This document shows, piece by piece, positions 1 to 11,466 of a stretch of DNA of 64,000 nt. The position numbers and the translations under genes are program-made. The stretch is from Bugula neritina. Taxonomy: Eukaryota > Bryozoa > Gymnolaemata > Cheilostomatida > Bugulidae. Numbering within the stretch: position 1 is the first letter of the stretch; each line of letters opens with the position of its first letter. The stretch spans positions 600,501-664,500 of the forward strand of contig OZ037766.1 in assembly GCA_964035545.1 (NCBI GenBank), in the 5' to 3' direction. Below the pieces are notes generated by a model. The model ran no database searches, was not told where the DNA came from, and saw only the letters and a list, made by a program, of their open reading frames with translations.

Positions 1-95
1 ATCTATTCTATAAAGTATATCTATTCTATATAATATATGTGCTGTTCAGGTAGCGGGAAGACAACTACAGACTGAAGAAGATACATGAGACTTAC

Positions 96-3000
96 TCATT
101 ATACTTGGGAGCTACGACTATCGCTATAGCCTCAGGCATCATAATCTGATAGCCTGAGTGCGTGTGTAGATCTACACTTGAGAGAAAGGCAGTTTGGGTG
201 GGGTGGGTCTGAAACACATCAATAAACTACATCAAGAAGTATTCTCTGTAGTCTATACAATGATATATGGATATTAGAATGCAATGAGTGCCTGCAGTGT
301 GGGTATACTTGTATATATTATACATATATACATATGCATTAGAAATTACGATCCAATATACATAAACCTATTTTGTATTGCTACATTTCATTTGACATTC
401 AATATCTTGACTTACAAGATATGACACGGCAAAGAGATTAGAAGGTTCTGGAATATATTGCAGGAAAGAGGCAAAATAGTGCAGCATAGTGGTTACTTTA
501 TACTTTACTATCGTCCTATAGGTATACAAACAGTGACTAACCACTTCACCTACTAACAGAGACACACAGACAGACACACACACAGACAGACACTGTGACC
601 ACTCACATGTATCCAGCCGAGCTGTATGAGATCGTGCTCGTCGTGGAACTGGAATATCTCCTCTTCATTTAACATGGTACAGGAGTCGGGTGCCCCTTTC
701 TGTTTGGGGATGACTACGTGCGTTAGATGGAACTCCCCTCTTTCCTGGGTGAATAATATACACTATTACACTGCACTTTGAGTAGTCATATGTCACGTGA
801 CGTCGTGTTAGGTCACAGTGCTCTACGTGACATCACGTGACGCTACATAAAGCACTGTGACCTTGCTAATCCTGTTATAATGAAGAAGTTACTGGTGGCC
901 GGAGGAGTGATTGTATACCAAATAACAGTTTAATTAGGTTTTTAAAACGGAAGCTATGACTTTTGGGAAGCCTGTAGAGAGACAACTCTTAATCATGAGC
1001 AAGTGGACATAGAGATAGTAACTCCAAAAATTAATGACACAACAACTTTAATGTAATGGCTGATCCATTATTAGTACTTTTAGAATATCGTCAGACCCCT
1101 GAGGTAAATGAAGAGTGCCTAGTGTAATACATGCTGTATTTCATCCCTCTTATGAACCAGATCTGATGGACAAGAATTTATCAGCCCACTGAGACATTCA
1201 TACAGACAGGATATGATGTACCATTTCTCATCAGACTTACAAGTTTGCCAAAGAGCAGTCCGCAAGTCTCTATATTCCTCAGAGTGTTCTGTTTGGCCAA
1301 CTCGGTGAACCTCTGGGGTATCGAGAAGGGAACATTCACTGGCTTCAACCCGTTCAGATGCTTGTCACTGTCAGTGTGGGTGAAGTGAACCCCAGGGGGT
1401 TTAGTGCTTCTGTCTACGACCCTGCAACACATATCTTGCGGCCATTGCTTTGATTGACACACACAGTATAGTGACACACACAGTATAGTGACACACACAG
1501 TATAGTGACAGTATAGTGACACACACAGTATAGTGACAGTATAGTGACACACACGGTGTGGTGACACACACAGTATAGTGACACACACAGTATAGTGACA
1601 CACACAGTATAGTGACACACACAGTATAGTGACACACACAGTATAGTGACACACATAGTATAGTGACACACACAGTATAGTGACACACACAGTATAGTGA
1701 CACACATAGTATAGTGACACACATAGTATAGTGACACACACAGTATAGTGACACACACAGTATAGTGACACACATAGTATAGTGACACACATAGTATAGT
1801 GACACACACAGTATAGTGACACACACAGTATAGTGACACACACAGTATAGTGACACACACAGTATAGTGACACACACAGTATAGTGACACACACAGTATA
1901 GTGACACATACGGTGTGGTGACACACACAGTATAGTGACACACACAGTATAGTGACACATACGGTGTGGTGACACATACGGTGTGGTGACACACACAGTA
2001 TAGTGACACACACAGTATAGTGACAGTATAGTGACACACACAGTATAGTGACAGTATAGTGACACACACGGTGTGGTGACACACACAGTATAGTGACACA
2101 CACAGTATAGTGACACACACAGTATAGTGACACACACAGTATAGTGACACACACAGTATAGTGACACACACAGTATAGTGACACACACAGTATAGTGACA
2201 CACATAGTATAGTGACACACACAGTATAGTGACACACACAGTATAGTGACACACATAGTATAGTGACACACATAGTATAGTGACACACACAGTATAGTGA
2301 CACACACAGTATAGTGACACACACAGTATAGTGACACACACAGTATAGTGACACACACAGTATAGTGACACACACAGTATAGTGACACATACGGTGTGGT
2401 GACACACACAGTATAGTGACACACACAGTATAGTGACACATACGGTGTGGTGACACATACGGTGTGGTGACACACACAGTATAGTGACACACACAGTATA
2501 GTGACACATACGGTATATTGACACACACAGTATAGTGACACACACAGTATAGTGACACACACAGTATAGTGACACACACACAGTATAGTGACACACACAG
2601 TATAGTGACACACACAGTATAGTGACACACACAGTATAGTGACACACACACAGTATAGTGACACACACAGTATAGTGACAGTATAGTGACACATACGGTG
2701 TGGTGACACACACAGTATAGTGACACACACAGTATAGTGACACATACGGTATATTGACACACACAGTATAGTGACACATACGGTGTGGTGGCTGGTGGGA
2801 GGCTGTTAGTCACATCTCTGTATGAAGGTGGTGGTGCTGAGGGTGCAGAAGGAGTTAACGGAGAAACAGCGGCTGGTGCCAACACGACAGGGGCTGGTGC
2901 CAACACGACAGGGACTGGAACATGTGACTGCTCTTGTAACCGCTGCTGAGCCTGTGGAAAGCATTGAGTGGATAGTTTGATTTCTGTACTCTGAGACCAA

Positions 3001-6000
3001 AGAGCAGAGTATAGAGACGATACTAATACAATGTTACATGATGAGATAAACAAGTACAACTAGAGTTGTGCTCTCCTGTGAAACTGAGCTAACACTCCCT
3101 GTTTAACTACCAGCCGCACTCTCTGCATCATGTCTCTGTATCACCTCTCATTACTCACCTCTCTGTATCTTTCCTCCTCTTCAGCTTGCTGTCTCTCCCT
3201 CCTTTCTCTCTCGAGTCTCTCTTCCTGAGACCGTCTCTCTGCCTCCAGCATCTGCTGCTCCGCTTCTCTCTGCGCTGCCTTCTCCTTCTACAGCAATGGA
3301 TACATAGGGCTTATGTGATTGGCTGAATGGGAGCAAGGTATTAGTAGGGCTTATGTGTGTGTGTGTGTGTGTGTTTTATTTTCATCATAACATAGTGTTT
3401 TACAACTAGGATAATTTACAAGAGCAGAACAAGCAATTAGAAAAGAAACATAGTAACAAATAACAGTATATCAAAATAAGCTGTCGGAAATGATGATGAG
3501 GCCCAGTGCGAAATAGCATGGCTAGTGGTACGCGGGCCCAATGTTGGCATTACCATACAAGGCACCACAGATCACTCAACAGAGTGGAGGTGATGCCTCA
3601 ATTCCGCTTTAAATTTACCAAGTGGCTGTATAATCTTTAAAAATTTAGGCAACTTATTCCACAGTGCAGATATTACAAAATTTGAGGTGCGTTGACCAGC
3701 AGATGAGGAATAAAATGGAACAGGAAGAGATTGCAACTGATGACGAGTAGTATAGTGAGAGTGTGTCGAAAAGCTTTCTGAATAGAAGATTTTATGAGCT
3801 TTAATTAGCAGTTTGTATTTGTACAACTTGTCAACTGGTAAAATGTCTGATTTCCTAAACAGGTCTTTAGAATGGTATCCAAAAGGCTTGCGGTGAATTA
3901 TTCGGACGATTTTCTTTTGAAATTTTAACACTTTATCAAGATGGACCCTGGATGCATTCCCCCAGGATTCTATAGAGTAGCACAGCCTGGAATGTATAAG
4001 TGAACAGTATAACATGATCAAAATTTCTTTAGGAGCGAATGCATTTAAACGATAAAAAAGTCCCGAAATTGGTCGAAGATTTAATAATATTTTCTGAATG
4101 TGGGATGACCAGTTTAAATTTCTATCAATTATCACACCTAAAAATTTTACTTCGTCAACTGCTGTTATTGGTTTGTCGTTTATTGTTAATTTTAAATTAA
4201 ATTGGAACTTATTTTGATAGTTCTTAAAAATAATGTAAGATGTTTTTTCATAATTAATTGTTAGCTTATTTGTCTGGCACCATTCACATAGTCTTTTAAG
4301 ATCAGAAGAAATTTTCTCATATTCATTGTTTAAATTTTTTGATTTTAGAAATAAGTTAGTATCGTCCGCATATAAAATTGGTGTTACATATTTTAAGGTT
4401 TCGCAAAGATCGTTGATATATATTAGGAACAAGGTGGGACCTAGCACAGATCCTTGGGGTACACCGCAAGTAATAGTTTGTGCATTGGATAGTGTATTGT
4501 TTATTTTTGTGATTTGGGTTCTTTCTGTTAAATAATTATGTATCCATTTAATAGCAGATGAGCTAAAATTATATTTTTTAAGTTTATAAATTAAAATGTT
4601 GTGGTCTATAGTATCAAATGCTTTACTAAAATCAATAAATATGCCTAGTACGGATTCACCTTTATCAAAAGATTCTAAAATTTTGTTTGTAAAATTAGAA
4701 ATTGCATCTGATGTACCCTTGTTATGTCTAAATCCAAACTGATTTTGAGTAAGGAGGTTATTGTTTTCTAAATAGGTGAGTATTTGTTGGTTTATTGATT
4801 TTTCCATTATTTTGCTGAAGATGGGTAAAATTGAAATAGGTCTATAATTCCCACATTCATTGACGGAACCTTTTTTATATAATGGTGAAACTTTAGCTAC
4901 TTTTAATTTCGTTGGTATTTTTCCACAATCGATAGAATGGTTAATAATTTTACATAGAGGAGTAGTAATAATGTCTGACAAACGCTTAACAAAGTTGGCG
5001 GAGATTTGGTCAAGACCAGAAGCTTTATTTGGCTTCATTTGCGTTATGAGTGTTAACACGCTAGTTTCGTTAACATGTTGAAGTTCAAAAGCACCATCAG
5101 AGCTGTTACTAATTTCAGAGTGAGAAAGCCTATGATCATTGTTATCAAATTTAGAAGCTAGCCGCTTTCCAATATTACTAAAGTAAGAGTTAAATTCTTC
5201 AGCTATTTCTGTATCGCTCAAGGCTACCCGAGATGGATCGTGATAGCATACTAGTTTAGATGGAAGCTTTGGACTGGTATTTTTTGGTTTTCTCAAAAGC
5301 TCATTGTTTATTAATTCCCAAATCTGTTTTGGATTAGCACAGCTTGCATCTAAAGCTTTTAGAAAATAATTATACTTTGCCCTCCTCAGTTGCGTGTTCA
5401 GTTCATTTCTCAATCTTTTATATTTAACTTCCAACTTTGTACTTAATGGAGATTTTCGCCAATTTCTATAAAAACGATTTTTCTTTCTTATCATAAACAG
5501 AAGATCCCCATTTATCCATGGCTTTGAAATGCTTTTATTTTTAGCAAGCTTTGCCCTATGCTCTATTTTACAGCTGTTTGTAAGTTCAGTAAGCTTTTGA
5601 AGGAATTTATCATAAAACACATTAACATCACTACAGCGAAAAGCTTCCCAGTTTATAGTTTCTAACGCGTTACGTAATTTTTTGTAATTGATGATGCTAT
5701 ACTGATTTTGGGACGCAGAAATCAGGTCTGATCTTTTAAATTTATGTATGAAAGTATAGGCAGGCAAGTGATCACTCAAATCAGAAAAAACTGTTCCAGA
5801 AGTTATGGCATAGCTGTTCAGATTCAAAAGGATGTGATCCAGGCATGTCCACTTATTAGTAGGCTTAAAGTGATGAGTGGGCACAGTAATGGAGTTGGTG
5901 AAACAGTAGGTAGACAGGAGACTAAGATACTCAACATTAGAATGATCTAGGGTATCAATGTTGATATCACCAGCAATAATGTGGTTACTTGCGTGTGAAG

Positions 6001-9000
6001 TGGATATGAATTTTTCGAAATCATACAAAAATTCAGTAACATCTGCACTGGGTTGTCGGTAAATAACTGTTAGAACCACAGGTGGAGAGGAGCCATCACA
6101 TTCTAACTTAATAGAATGAACATCACAACCAGATATGGTCACTACTGGGACCAGGACCATGCCAATGCTATCTCTCACATACACCCCAACACCACCTCCA
6201 CGTGAATCGCGTTGTGCACCTGAAAAAGTAAAATTAGGAATTTTAAAAAATTCTATTTCATCATTGTTCAGCCATGTTTCTGTTAAACAAATTACATCAA
6301 ATGGGACATTACAAGAATATAACAATTGTTCAAAAAGGTAGAACTTGTTTCTTAAACTTTGACAGTTAATATTTAGTATAGAAAATGTGTCGGGAGAAAA
6401 ATCACTGTTAATTTTTAATTCTTCGGGATTACTGCTTCTACAGTCAATATTTAGTTCAGCCATGTTTAAAGTTAAAACTACCAAGCAGTGTTCATGAAAT
6501 GCTTTTATCTACTAAGAACTAGAGATCTTGTCAAGATCTTCTTCAGAGTTAACCAGGATCGCCTCAGAATCTGAGGTTTTACGTAAATAGATGTGCTGAT
6601 TATTAGTCCACACATATTTGAAGTGCTTATCCATCTTAAATTGGCGAGTTTTCCAGAATAGTTTACTTTGGTCTCGACTGAGAACTTCATTAATGTAAAT
6701 CTTTCCCTGTTCATTGAAACCAAGCACAGATAAAGGCTGAGTATTTCTGCGGTATATGTGAAAGAACTCGTTACGTTGGTCTGTTTGAGTGAATTTTATA
6801 ATAACTTTCTTAGTTTGTCTTATACGATAAATTTTATCTACCCCAGTGAATGGCAAGTTGTTTGGTTTTAATAGAGTAACTATTTTTTGGTATAAAGCGG
6901 TCAAATCCTCAGAGCTTTTATATGGAATACCATTTAGTTCGACACACTTGGCACGTTCAGAATGTTCATTTGCTTCAACACGATTTTCTAACACCTGAAG
7001 TTTGTCAATTTTAGCCTCCATAGCTGCAATAGAGATAGCCATTGCTTTATGCTGAGTTTGAATATCTTCATTCTCTTGGTGAATAAACTGCAAGGACCTA
7101 TCAAATTCACTTTGTTTACTTTCAATGGTGTTCAGCCGACTTTCAATAGTTGTGAGCTTGCTGAGAATAACATTCAATTTGTCATTAATGTCTGTAAGTT
7201 TCTGAGAAGTATCTTCCTCAATATCTGATGTAGATCTAGTACTTTTCTTAGCAGGCATAATGATGGATCAGTCATGTACTAAACACTTACCCGATTCGAG
7301 GGTGGCTTATAGAAATATCACCACCCTCACATCCAAGATTCACCAGTGTGTGTTGGTTATCTTTAGTCGTTTATTATAGTTGATCTATGTTTCCTTTATG
7401 TTGAAAGCAAAGTTTGAAATAAAGAAAATATAATATGTTATGTAGCAAAGAGATTATGTAGAGCACATCAATAGCACAACCTCTCTCTCTGAAAGCCAAG
7501 CCAAGAGATTTGATGTGATTGGTTGAATGGGAGCGAGGTAGTAGTAGCCGGGCTAATGTGATTGGTTGACTGTACACCTGAGTGTTAGTACCTTGCCTAC
7601 CTTACTATACCCCACACACTGTTTAGTATAGATAATACATATTTTACTATAACAATGAGCTCTAAAGTAAAGCTATACCCAACCTCTTCAGCCTCCTTCT
7701 GTCTATACTCTCCTTCATATTTCTTTAAGAGTTTAGCTTTGATAGTCTCTGCTTTGTTTATAGCCTCCTTGCATTGCTACGGACAATATAGAATGGTTAT
7801 ATGATGTAACTGAGTATATAATGTAATATATCTACTGAGTATATGATGTAATATATCTACTGAGTATATGATGTAATACATCTACTGAGTATATGATGTA
7901 ATATATCTACTGAGTATATGATGTAATATATCTACTGAGTATATTATGTAATATATCTACTGAGTATATTATGTAATATATCTACTGAGTATATGATGTA
8001 ATATATCTACTGAGTATATGATGTAATATATCTACTGAGTATATGATGTAATATATCTACTGAGTATATGATGTAATATATCTACTGAGTATATGATGTA
8101 ATATATCTACTGAGTATATGATGTAATATATCTACTGAGTATATGATGTAATATATCTACTGAGTATATGATGCAATATATCTACTTCGTATATTATGTA
8201 ATATATCTACTTCGTATATGATGTAATATATCTACTGAGTATATGATGTAATATATCTACTGAGTATATGATGTAATATATCTACTGAGTATATGAGTAA
8301 CTACTGAATATATTATGTAATATATCTACTGAGTATATGATGTAATATATCTACTGAGTATATGATGTAATATATCTACTGAGTATATGATGTAATATAT
8401 CTACTGAGTATATGATGTAATATATCTACTGAGTATATGAGTAACTACTGAGTATATTATGTAATATATCTACTGAGTATATTATGTAATATATCTACTG
8501 AGTATATGATGTAATATATCTACTGAGTATATGATGTAATATATCTACTGAGTATATGATGTAATATATCTACTGAGTATATTATGTAATATATCTACTG
8601 AGTATATTATGTAATATAACCATACAGTGAAACTCTCACCGAGGTACTGGCCTTTTTTAGACCGGGGTCTACAGCTCCGTACTCTGGGTGTTGAGGGAGT
8701 TGCTCCAACATTAAACTACAAGACAGAGAACTCCTACTACACTTTTTCCATGTACACTTAGTCAAAGTCATGCAACGTCCTATCAGAACAGATTGGACAG
8801 ACGAGAAAAGTATTAGACTGTGAGGAACTCAGCCAAAGACTACAGGATATGAAACTGCTAACTAGGAAGTCACATGCTGCAAGATTTTGTCACTAAGTTG
8901 TACAGCTGATAAAAAAGGAAGCATCAGTTTTCAAAACAATTGGGTAATGAGTGCTTCAAATTATAATAATTTTCGACAAAAAACAAGGCCTAAAACCTGA

Positions 9001-9552
9001 GAAGCAGATATGAAAAGAATTGAGAGTCTTCTATTATCTAGAAACTTGACATATAACTTTAGATTTCGGATTTCACTCAATTACTCTGCACAATAAAGAT
9101 ATGCAGCTAGAAATTGGTTGCATAGGAAAGCAACAGGGTTTTATTATTGCATTATCTAAAGTTGTAAATATTCAATTAGTAACCTTTTGAAAATTTTTGG
9201 CGTTCTATATCACAAAATATCACAAAACACTAAGTTAGTTGAAGTCACTGAGACTCAAACTCTTTGAGACACAAGAAGTCCTGACAGAAGAGCTTTGACT
9301 GATGAGTCACACTGACCTGGAATACTGATGAGTCATACTAATGAGTCATACTCACCTGAGATACTTCTGGTAGAGAACGAAAGCTGATTCGAGGTTGCCT
9401 TCAGAAGAATACACTTTAGCCATTCTCACAATCTCGAGACTACTTCTATAGTATCGCTTGGCAGGAATTTGAATATTAACTCGCACTAAGCCAGCCTGTT
9501 CGTTCAGTGTTTTGATGCGATTGGTAGGGAGGTAGTGCTCCAAGTCCCCCAT
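96..9552 (-). CDS. STAMBP-like: AMSH/STAMBP-like JAMM-domain deubiquitinase, 3'-partial
   Basis: Family role: zinc metalloprotease that trims K63-linked ubiquitin chains on endosomes and binds STAM of ESCRT-0. Exons in transcript order: 9356-9552, 8640-8715, 7684-7776, 3159-3287, 2782-2951, 1241-1421, 607-744, 96-208. All have GT-AG borders and compatible phases, giving about 365 codons; the last exon(s) lie beyond base 1. The N-terminus is a USP8-dimer/MIT-like helical domain (RRYYRSS-like motif [24 protein letters not shown]), followed by a Glu/Arg-rich coiled coil, a Pro/Ala linker, the STAM SH3-binding motif [10 protein letters not shown], and the MPN+ core. Catalytic residues are present: the Glu of NIETCGLL and the zinc motif [18 protein letters not shown]. 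The start is the ATG at 9552; the frame is open further upstream but has no earlier ATG. The visible length fits the roughly 420-residue family minus its C-terminal tail. A LINE occupies intron 3 in sense orientation. Confidence 0.93.
790..862. repeat. CACGTG palindromes inside a 12-bp inverted repeat
   Basis: This lies in the AMSH-like intron between the exons at 607-744 and 1241-1421. GGTCACAGTGCT (811-822) is matched by its exact reverse complement at 851-862. Two TCACGTGA palindromes lie at 792-799 and 832-839, the second inside the loop. CACGTG is an E-box and TGACGTC a CRE-like core, so a regulatory role is possible, but only the symmetry is seen. Confidence 0.5.
1453..2781. repeat. 15-bp minisatellite filling AMSH-like intron 5
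   Basis: Basic unit ACACACAGTATAGTG (15 bp) with variants (ACACATAGTATAGTG, and short forms of about 10 and 17 bp), around 85 copies. It fills almost the whole 1360-bp intron between the exons at 2782-2951 and 1241-1421. The period is a multiple of three and lacks stops on the minus strand, so three very long open frames cross it; these are artefacts. A subset of units reads GACACATACGGTGTGGTG, which copies the 5' splice junction of the adjacent exon. Confidence 0.95.
3306..3357. repeat. Imperfect direct repeat flanking LINE 1 (partner 7510-7562)
   Basis: A segment of about 45 bp containing TGTGATTGGCTGAATGGGAG lies just past the LINE 3' tail. A similar copy with TGTGATTGGTTGAATGGGAG lies at 7515-7534 on the other side of the LINE, followed by a partial third copy. 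The copies differ at several positions, so they look like an older local tandem repeat that the LINE entered rather than a fresh target-site duplication. Confidence 0.65.
3572..6463 (-). CDS. LINE 1 ORF2: endonuclease-reverse transcriptase
   Basis: About 963 residues without a stop. It nicks target DNA and copies the element RNA there (target-primed reverse transcription). Endonuclease motifs run in order from the N-terminus: [49 protein letters not shown] and the terminal [10 protein letters not shown] motifs follow in the second half: [63 protein letters not shown], the catalytic YADDTNLF, and KFLGVIID. A thumb and C-terminal region end in RHHLHS. The frame is open upstream to 6484, but the first ATG is at 6463. 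All catalytic motifs are intact, so the element may be young or active. Confidence 0.95.
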   Translation of the reverse strand: MAELNIDCRSSNPEELKINSDFSPDTFSILNINCQSLRNKFYLFEQLLYSCNVPFDVICLTETWLNNDEIEFFKIPNFTFSGAQRDSRGGGVGVYVRDSIGMVLVPVVTISGCDVHSIKLECDGSSPPVVLTVIYRQPSADVTEFLYDFEKFISTSHASNHIIAGDINIDTLDHSNVEYLSLLSTYCFTNSITVPTHHFKPTNKWTCLDHILLNLNSYAITSGTVFSDLSDHLPAYTFIHKFKRSDLISASQNQYSIINYKKLRNALETINWEAFRCSDVNVFYDKFLQKLTELTNSCKIEHRAKLAKNKSISKPWINGDLLFMIRKKNRFYRNWRKSPLSTKLEVKYKRLRNELNTQLRRAKYNYFLKALDASCANPKQIWELINNELLRKPKNTSPKLPSKLVCYHDPSRVALSDTEIAEEFNSYFSNIGKRLASKFDNNDHRLSHSEISNSSDGAFELQHVNETSVLTLITQMKPNKASGLDQISANFVKRLSDIITTPLCKIINHSIDCGKIPTKLKVAKVSPLYKKGSVNECGNYRPISILPIFSKIMEKSINQQILTYLENNNLLTQNQFGFRHNKGTSDAISNFTNKILESFDKGESVLGIFIDFSKAFDTIDHNILIYKLKKYNFSSSAIKWIHNYLTERTQITKINNTLSNAQTITCGVPQGSVLGPTLFLIYINDLCETLKYVTPILYADDTNLFLKSKNLNNEYEKISSDLKRLCEWCQTNKLTINYEKTSYIIFKNYQNKFQFNLKLTINDKPITAVDEVKFLGVIIDRNLNWSSHIQKILLNLRPISGLFYRLNAFAPKEILIMLYCSLIHSRLCYSIESWGNASRVHLDKVLKFQKKIVRIIHRKPFGYHSKDLFRKSDILPVDKLYKYKLLIKAHKIFYSESFSTHSHYTTRHQLQSLPVPFYSSSAGQRTSNFVISALWNKLPKFLKIIQPLGKFKAELRHHLHSVE
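6512..7258 (-). CDS. LINE 1 ORF1: coiled-coil nucleic-acid-binding protein
   Basis: 248 residues starting [10 protein letters not shown]. Residues about 15-110 form a heptad-type coiled coil ([20 protein letters not shown], then a second helix ending [16 protein letters not shown]). The following domain ([46 protein letters not shown]) resembles the FP-like/RRM-like RNA-binding region of many invertebrate LINE ORF1 proteins. The C-terminus is acidic ([13 protein letters not shown]). It is the expected RNP partner of ORF2. The start ATG is at 7258. It has no zinc knuckles. Confidence 0.85.
   Translation of the reverse strand: MPAKKSTRSTSDIEEDTSQKLTDINDKLNVILSKLTTIESRLNTIESKQSEFDRSLQFIHQENEDIQTQHKAMAISIAAMEAKIDKLQVLENRVEANEHSERAKCVELNGIPYKSSEDLTALYQKIVTLLKPNNLPFTGVDKIYRIRQTKKVIIKFTQTDQRNEFFHIYRRNTQPLSVLGFNEQGKIYINEVLSRDQSKLFWKTRQFKMDKHFKYVWTNNQHIYLRKTSDSEAILVNSEEDLDKISSS
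7796..8625. repeat. 25-bp minisatellite filling AMSH-like intron 2
   Basis: Tandem 25-bp unit, a TCTACTGAGTATATG half followed by ATGTAATATA, in about 33 copies with few substitutions and two shortened units near 8291 and 8437. The intron is 7777-8639, so all but about 20 bp at the 3' end and 15 bp at the 5' end is array. Confidence 0.95.
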
Positions 9553-11020
9553 ATTAGGATGGGGAGAATGCAAATTTGTACTCTATAAAATTTATATCAA
9601 AAACTGACTCAACTACTATTAATTGCAACAAAATGTTGGTTTGTAGCAGTTTGGGATGTATGATGATGAAGAAAAATATATCCAATGATACTGATAGGTT
9701 TATTGAATGTTTCAAATCAACTCATCGGCTTGAAAAAACAGTGCAGAAGGACTGATATTATAATGATATTATTAATGATATCATAATAAAGATTAATTTT
9801 AATCCTATAGCTAAACTTAACGTTATTACATAATTCATAATCATTGTCAATAAGAATATCATAATGATAATGAAAATGGTTAAATTTAATTATTAATTAT
9901 TATTATTAACATTATTTAAAAATAAATTAAATGATAGTTATCACTTTTAAGCACAAGTCAGCATCGGTACAAACTAATATTACCTAAAAGTAAAAGCAGC
10001 CAGATACAGAAGTGAGCAAACCAAAGCCGTCGTGACTCAGACTCAGTCAGTCAGGGCACTGGTAATTTCGTAGAACTTCTAAGTAAACTGACTATAAATT
10101 TAGAACTACTATAACATCGTAGGACATAAAGCCTTGACCCTTATGAAAGTAACTTCCTGTTACAATCATCGTCAGTCAGTGCGTACCCCCGTACCAGAAC
10201 AAAGTAATAATATTCCAAATTTAGGCTACCGCTTTTTTATTGAACGATCGCCAGGTAAAGCACTAATTTTGGGATCATCATGTCATAGAGTGATGCTAAT
10301 TGTACGCATGTGTATTATAATTTTCAAACTAGAGACCACTGCACTTAGTGGCTCTGCACTCTGTGCTGTATCAAGCGGTGTTCAGGGTTTCATGGTTTTG
10401 AGTACTGTACTTAGAGTTATACTAAATTTAATGATAATTGAATTATCTTTTCAAATTTTCTGTAAGTAGTGGCGTTAATGAAGTTCTACTAGCCCTACTG
10501 AAAGTGGGCAATGACAGTGATAATGGGTGAGCGATTCAAAGACTCTTCTCATAAATGATAGAGCTAATTTTACTGTTAAGTGTTAGCTGTTACACTTACT
10601 GTTAGTGTTACTGTTCGCAGTATCAGTATGAGTAACTGCAAGTTACACTTAGTCTTACAGTTACTGTTAGTGTTACTGTTAGTTTTACTGTTACACTAAA
10701 TCGGCCTGACTGCCGTTTTTTGTGTTAGTAAAGTAAGTAAGTAAGGAAATTAACATAGGTAATACTAAATAATATAAATAGATGAGATAGGTGTAAGGTT
10801 TTGAAATACTTAGGTTGGCAAGAGCGCTCAGAAAACACGTCCGTCTCGCACAATACACGATCCAGTGAGACTGTGTGTTGTTTTTGTATAACTAAATTTA
10901 GCTCACTTAAGACAATAAGAGTATGGCTAATAATATGACTAATAAGAGGACTTACTAGTTGGTAGTTATGCTAATACTTATACTTATAGATAATTTTATG
11001 GCTATAGTATTTCAATATTA
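9553..11020. other. Intergenic, no gene supported
   Basis: Presumed 5' flank of the AMSH-like gene. It is AT-rich. An irregular GTTACTGTTAGT-type simple repeat lies at about 10575-10690. An open frame at 10134-10469 has no domain or coding character and is not called. A TTTTATAGAG element on the minus strand near 9590 could be a weak TATA box, but no start site can be fixed. Confidence 0.5.
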
Positions 11021-11371
11021 AGGTCTGGCCTCACGATCGTGAGAATCACACGAAATCATGTAACGATTTTCGTGAGTTATGCTCTCGTTATGACCAGCCA
11101 CACACTTGTCGGACGAAACACATGATAAATAGTCCGTGAATGAGTCTTGCATGAAATACAAACAACAAAAAATTGCCAACTAGAGAAGCATGGTATAAGT
11201 GAAATAATTACTGTTGCTAAAATTCTATTGACCAATCAAATGATGCTTTTCGTCAATTGTGATTTTCCGTTCATCATCATCGTTGTGTACACCCAAATTT
11301 TCTCGTACAAATGTTTGTTCGTGCCATATAAACGATTTTGTGTGATTCTCACGATCGTGAGGCCAGGCCTT
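11021..11371. mobile_element. MITE-like element with 37-bp terminal inverted repeats
   Basis: The left end (11021-11057, AGGTCTGGCCTCACGATCGT...) matches the reverse complement of the right end (11334-11370) with about two mismatches over 37 bp. Each arm contains the palindrome CTCACGATCGTGAG. TTA flanks both sides (11018-11020 and 11372-11374), which would fit a 3-bp PIF/Harbinger-type target duplication; the edge base is ambiguous. There is no transposase, so it would be non-autonomous. Confidence 0.75.
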
Positions 11372-11466
11372 TTAGTCATAGATAATCATATTCATATTCA
11401 CCAAGAGAAAATTTGGGTGTACACAACGATGATGATGGACGAAAAATCACAATTGACGAAAAGCAT
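11243..11466. repeat. 62-bp inverted repeat interleaved with the MITE ends
   Basis: The arm at 11243-11304 matches the reverse complement of 11405-11466 at 60 of 62 positions (core CATCATCATCGTTGTGTACA). The left arm is inside the MITE, while the right arm lies beyond the MITE's right end, so the two inverted repeats interlock instead of nesting. Confidence 0.85.

Larger units (their letters stand above)
3350..7350 (-). mobile_element. LINE 1: near-complete non-LTR retrotransposon, both ORFs open
   Basis: Order in sense direction: ORF1 (7258-6512), a gap of 48 bases to the first ATG of ORF2, ORF2 (6463-3572), about 200 bp of 3' UTR, then a GAAAATAAAA run passing into a (CA)n tail at 3374-3350. 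ORF2 has an APE-type endonuclease and a reverse transcriptase and no RNase H. This layout, with a microsatellite tail, fits the CR1/L2/Jockey group; the clade is not resolved. The 5' edge is uncertain, between about 7260 and 7500. The element sits in intron 3 of the AMSH-like gene, on the same strand. Confidence 0.9.

Noticed and set aside
1181-3059. Long minus-strand open frames of [12 protein letters not shown] repeats
   Set aside because: They are the 15-bp intronic minisatellite read through; only the edges at 1241-1421 and 2782-2951 are exons.
10134-10469. 111-codon plus-strand frame
   Set aside because: No domain, no splice context, isolated in AT-rich sequence.
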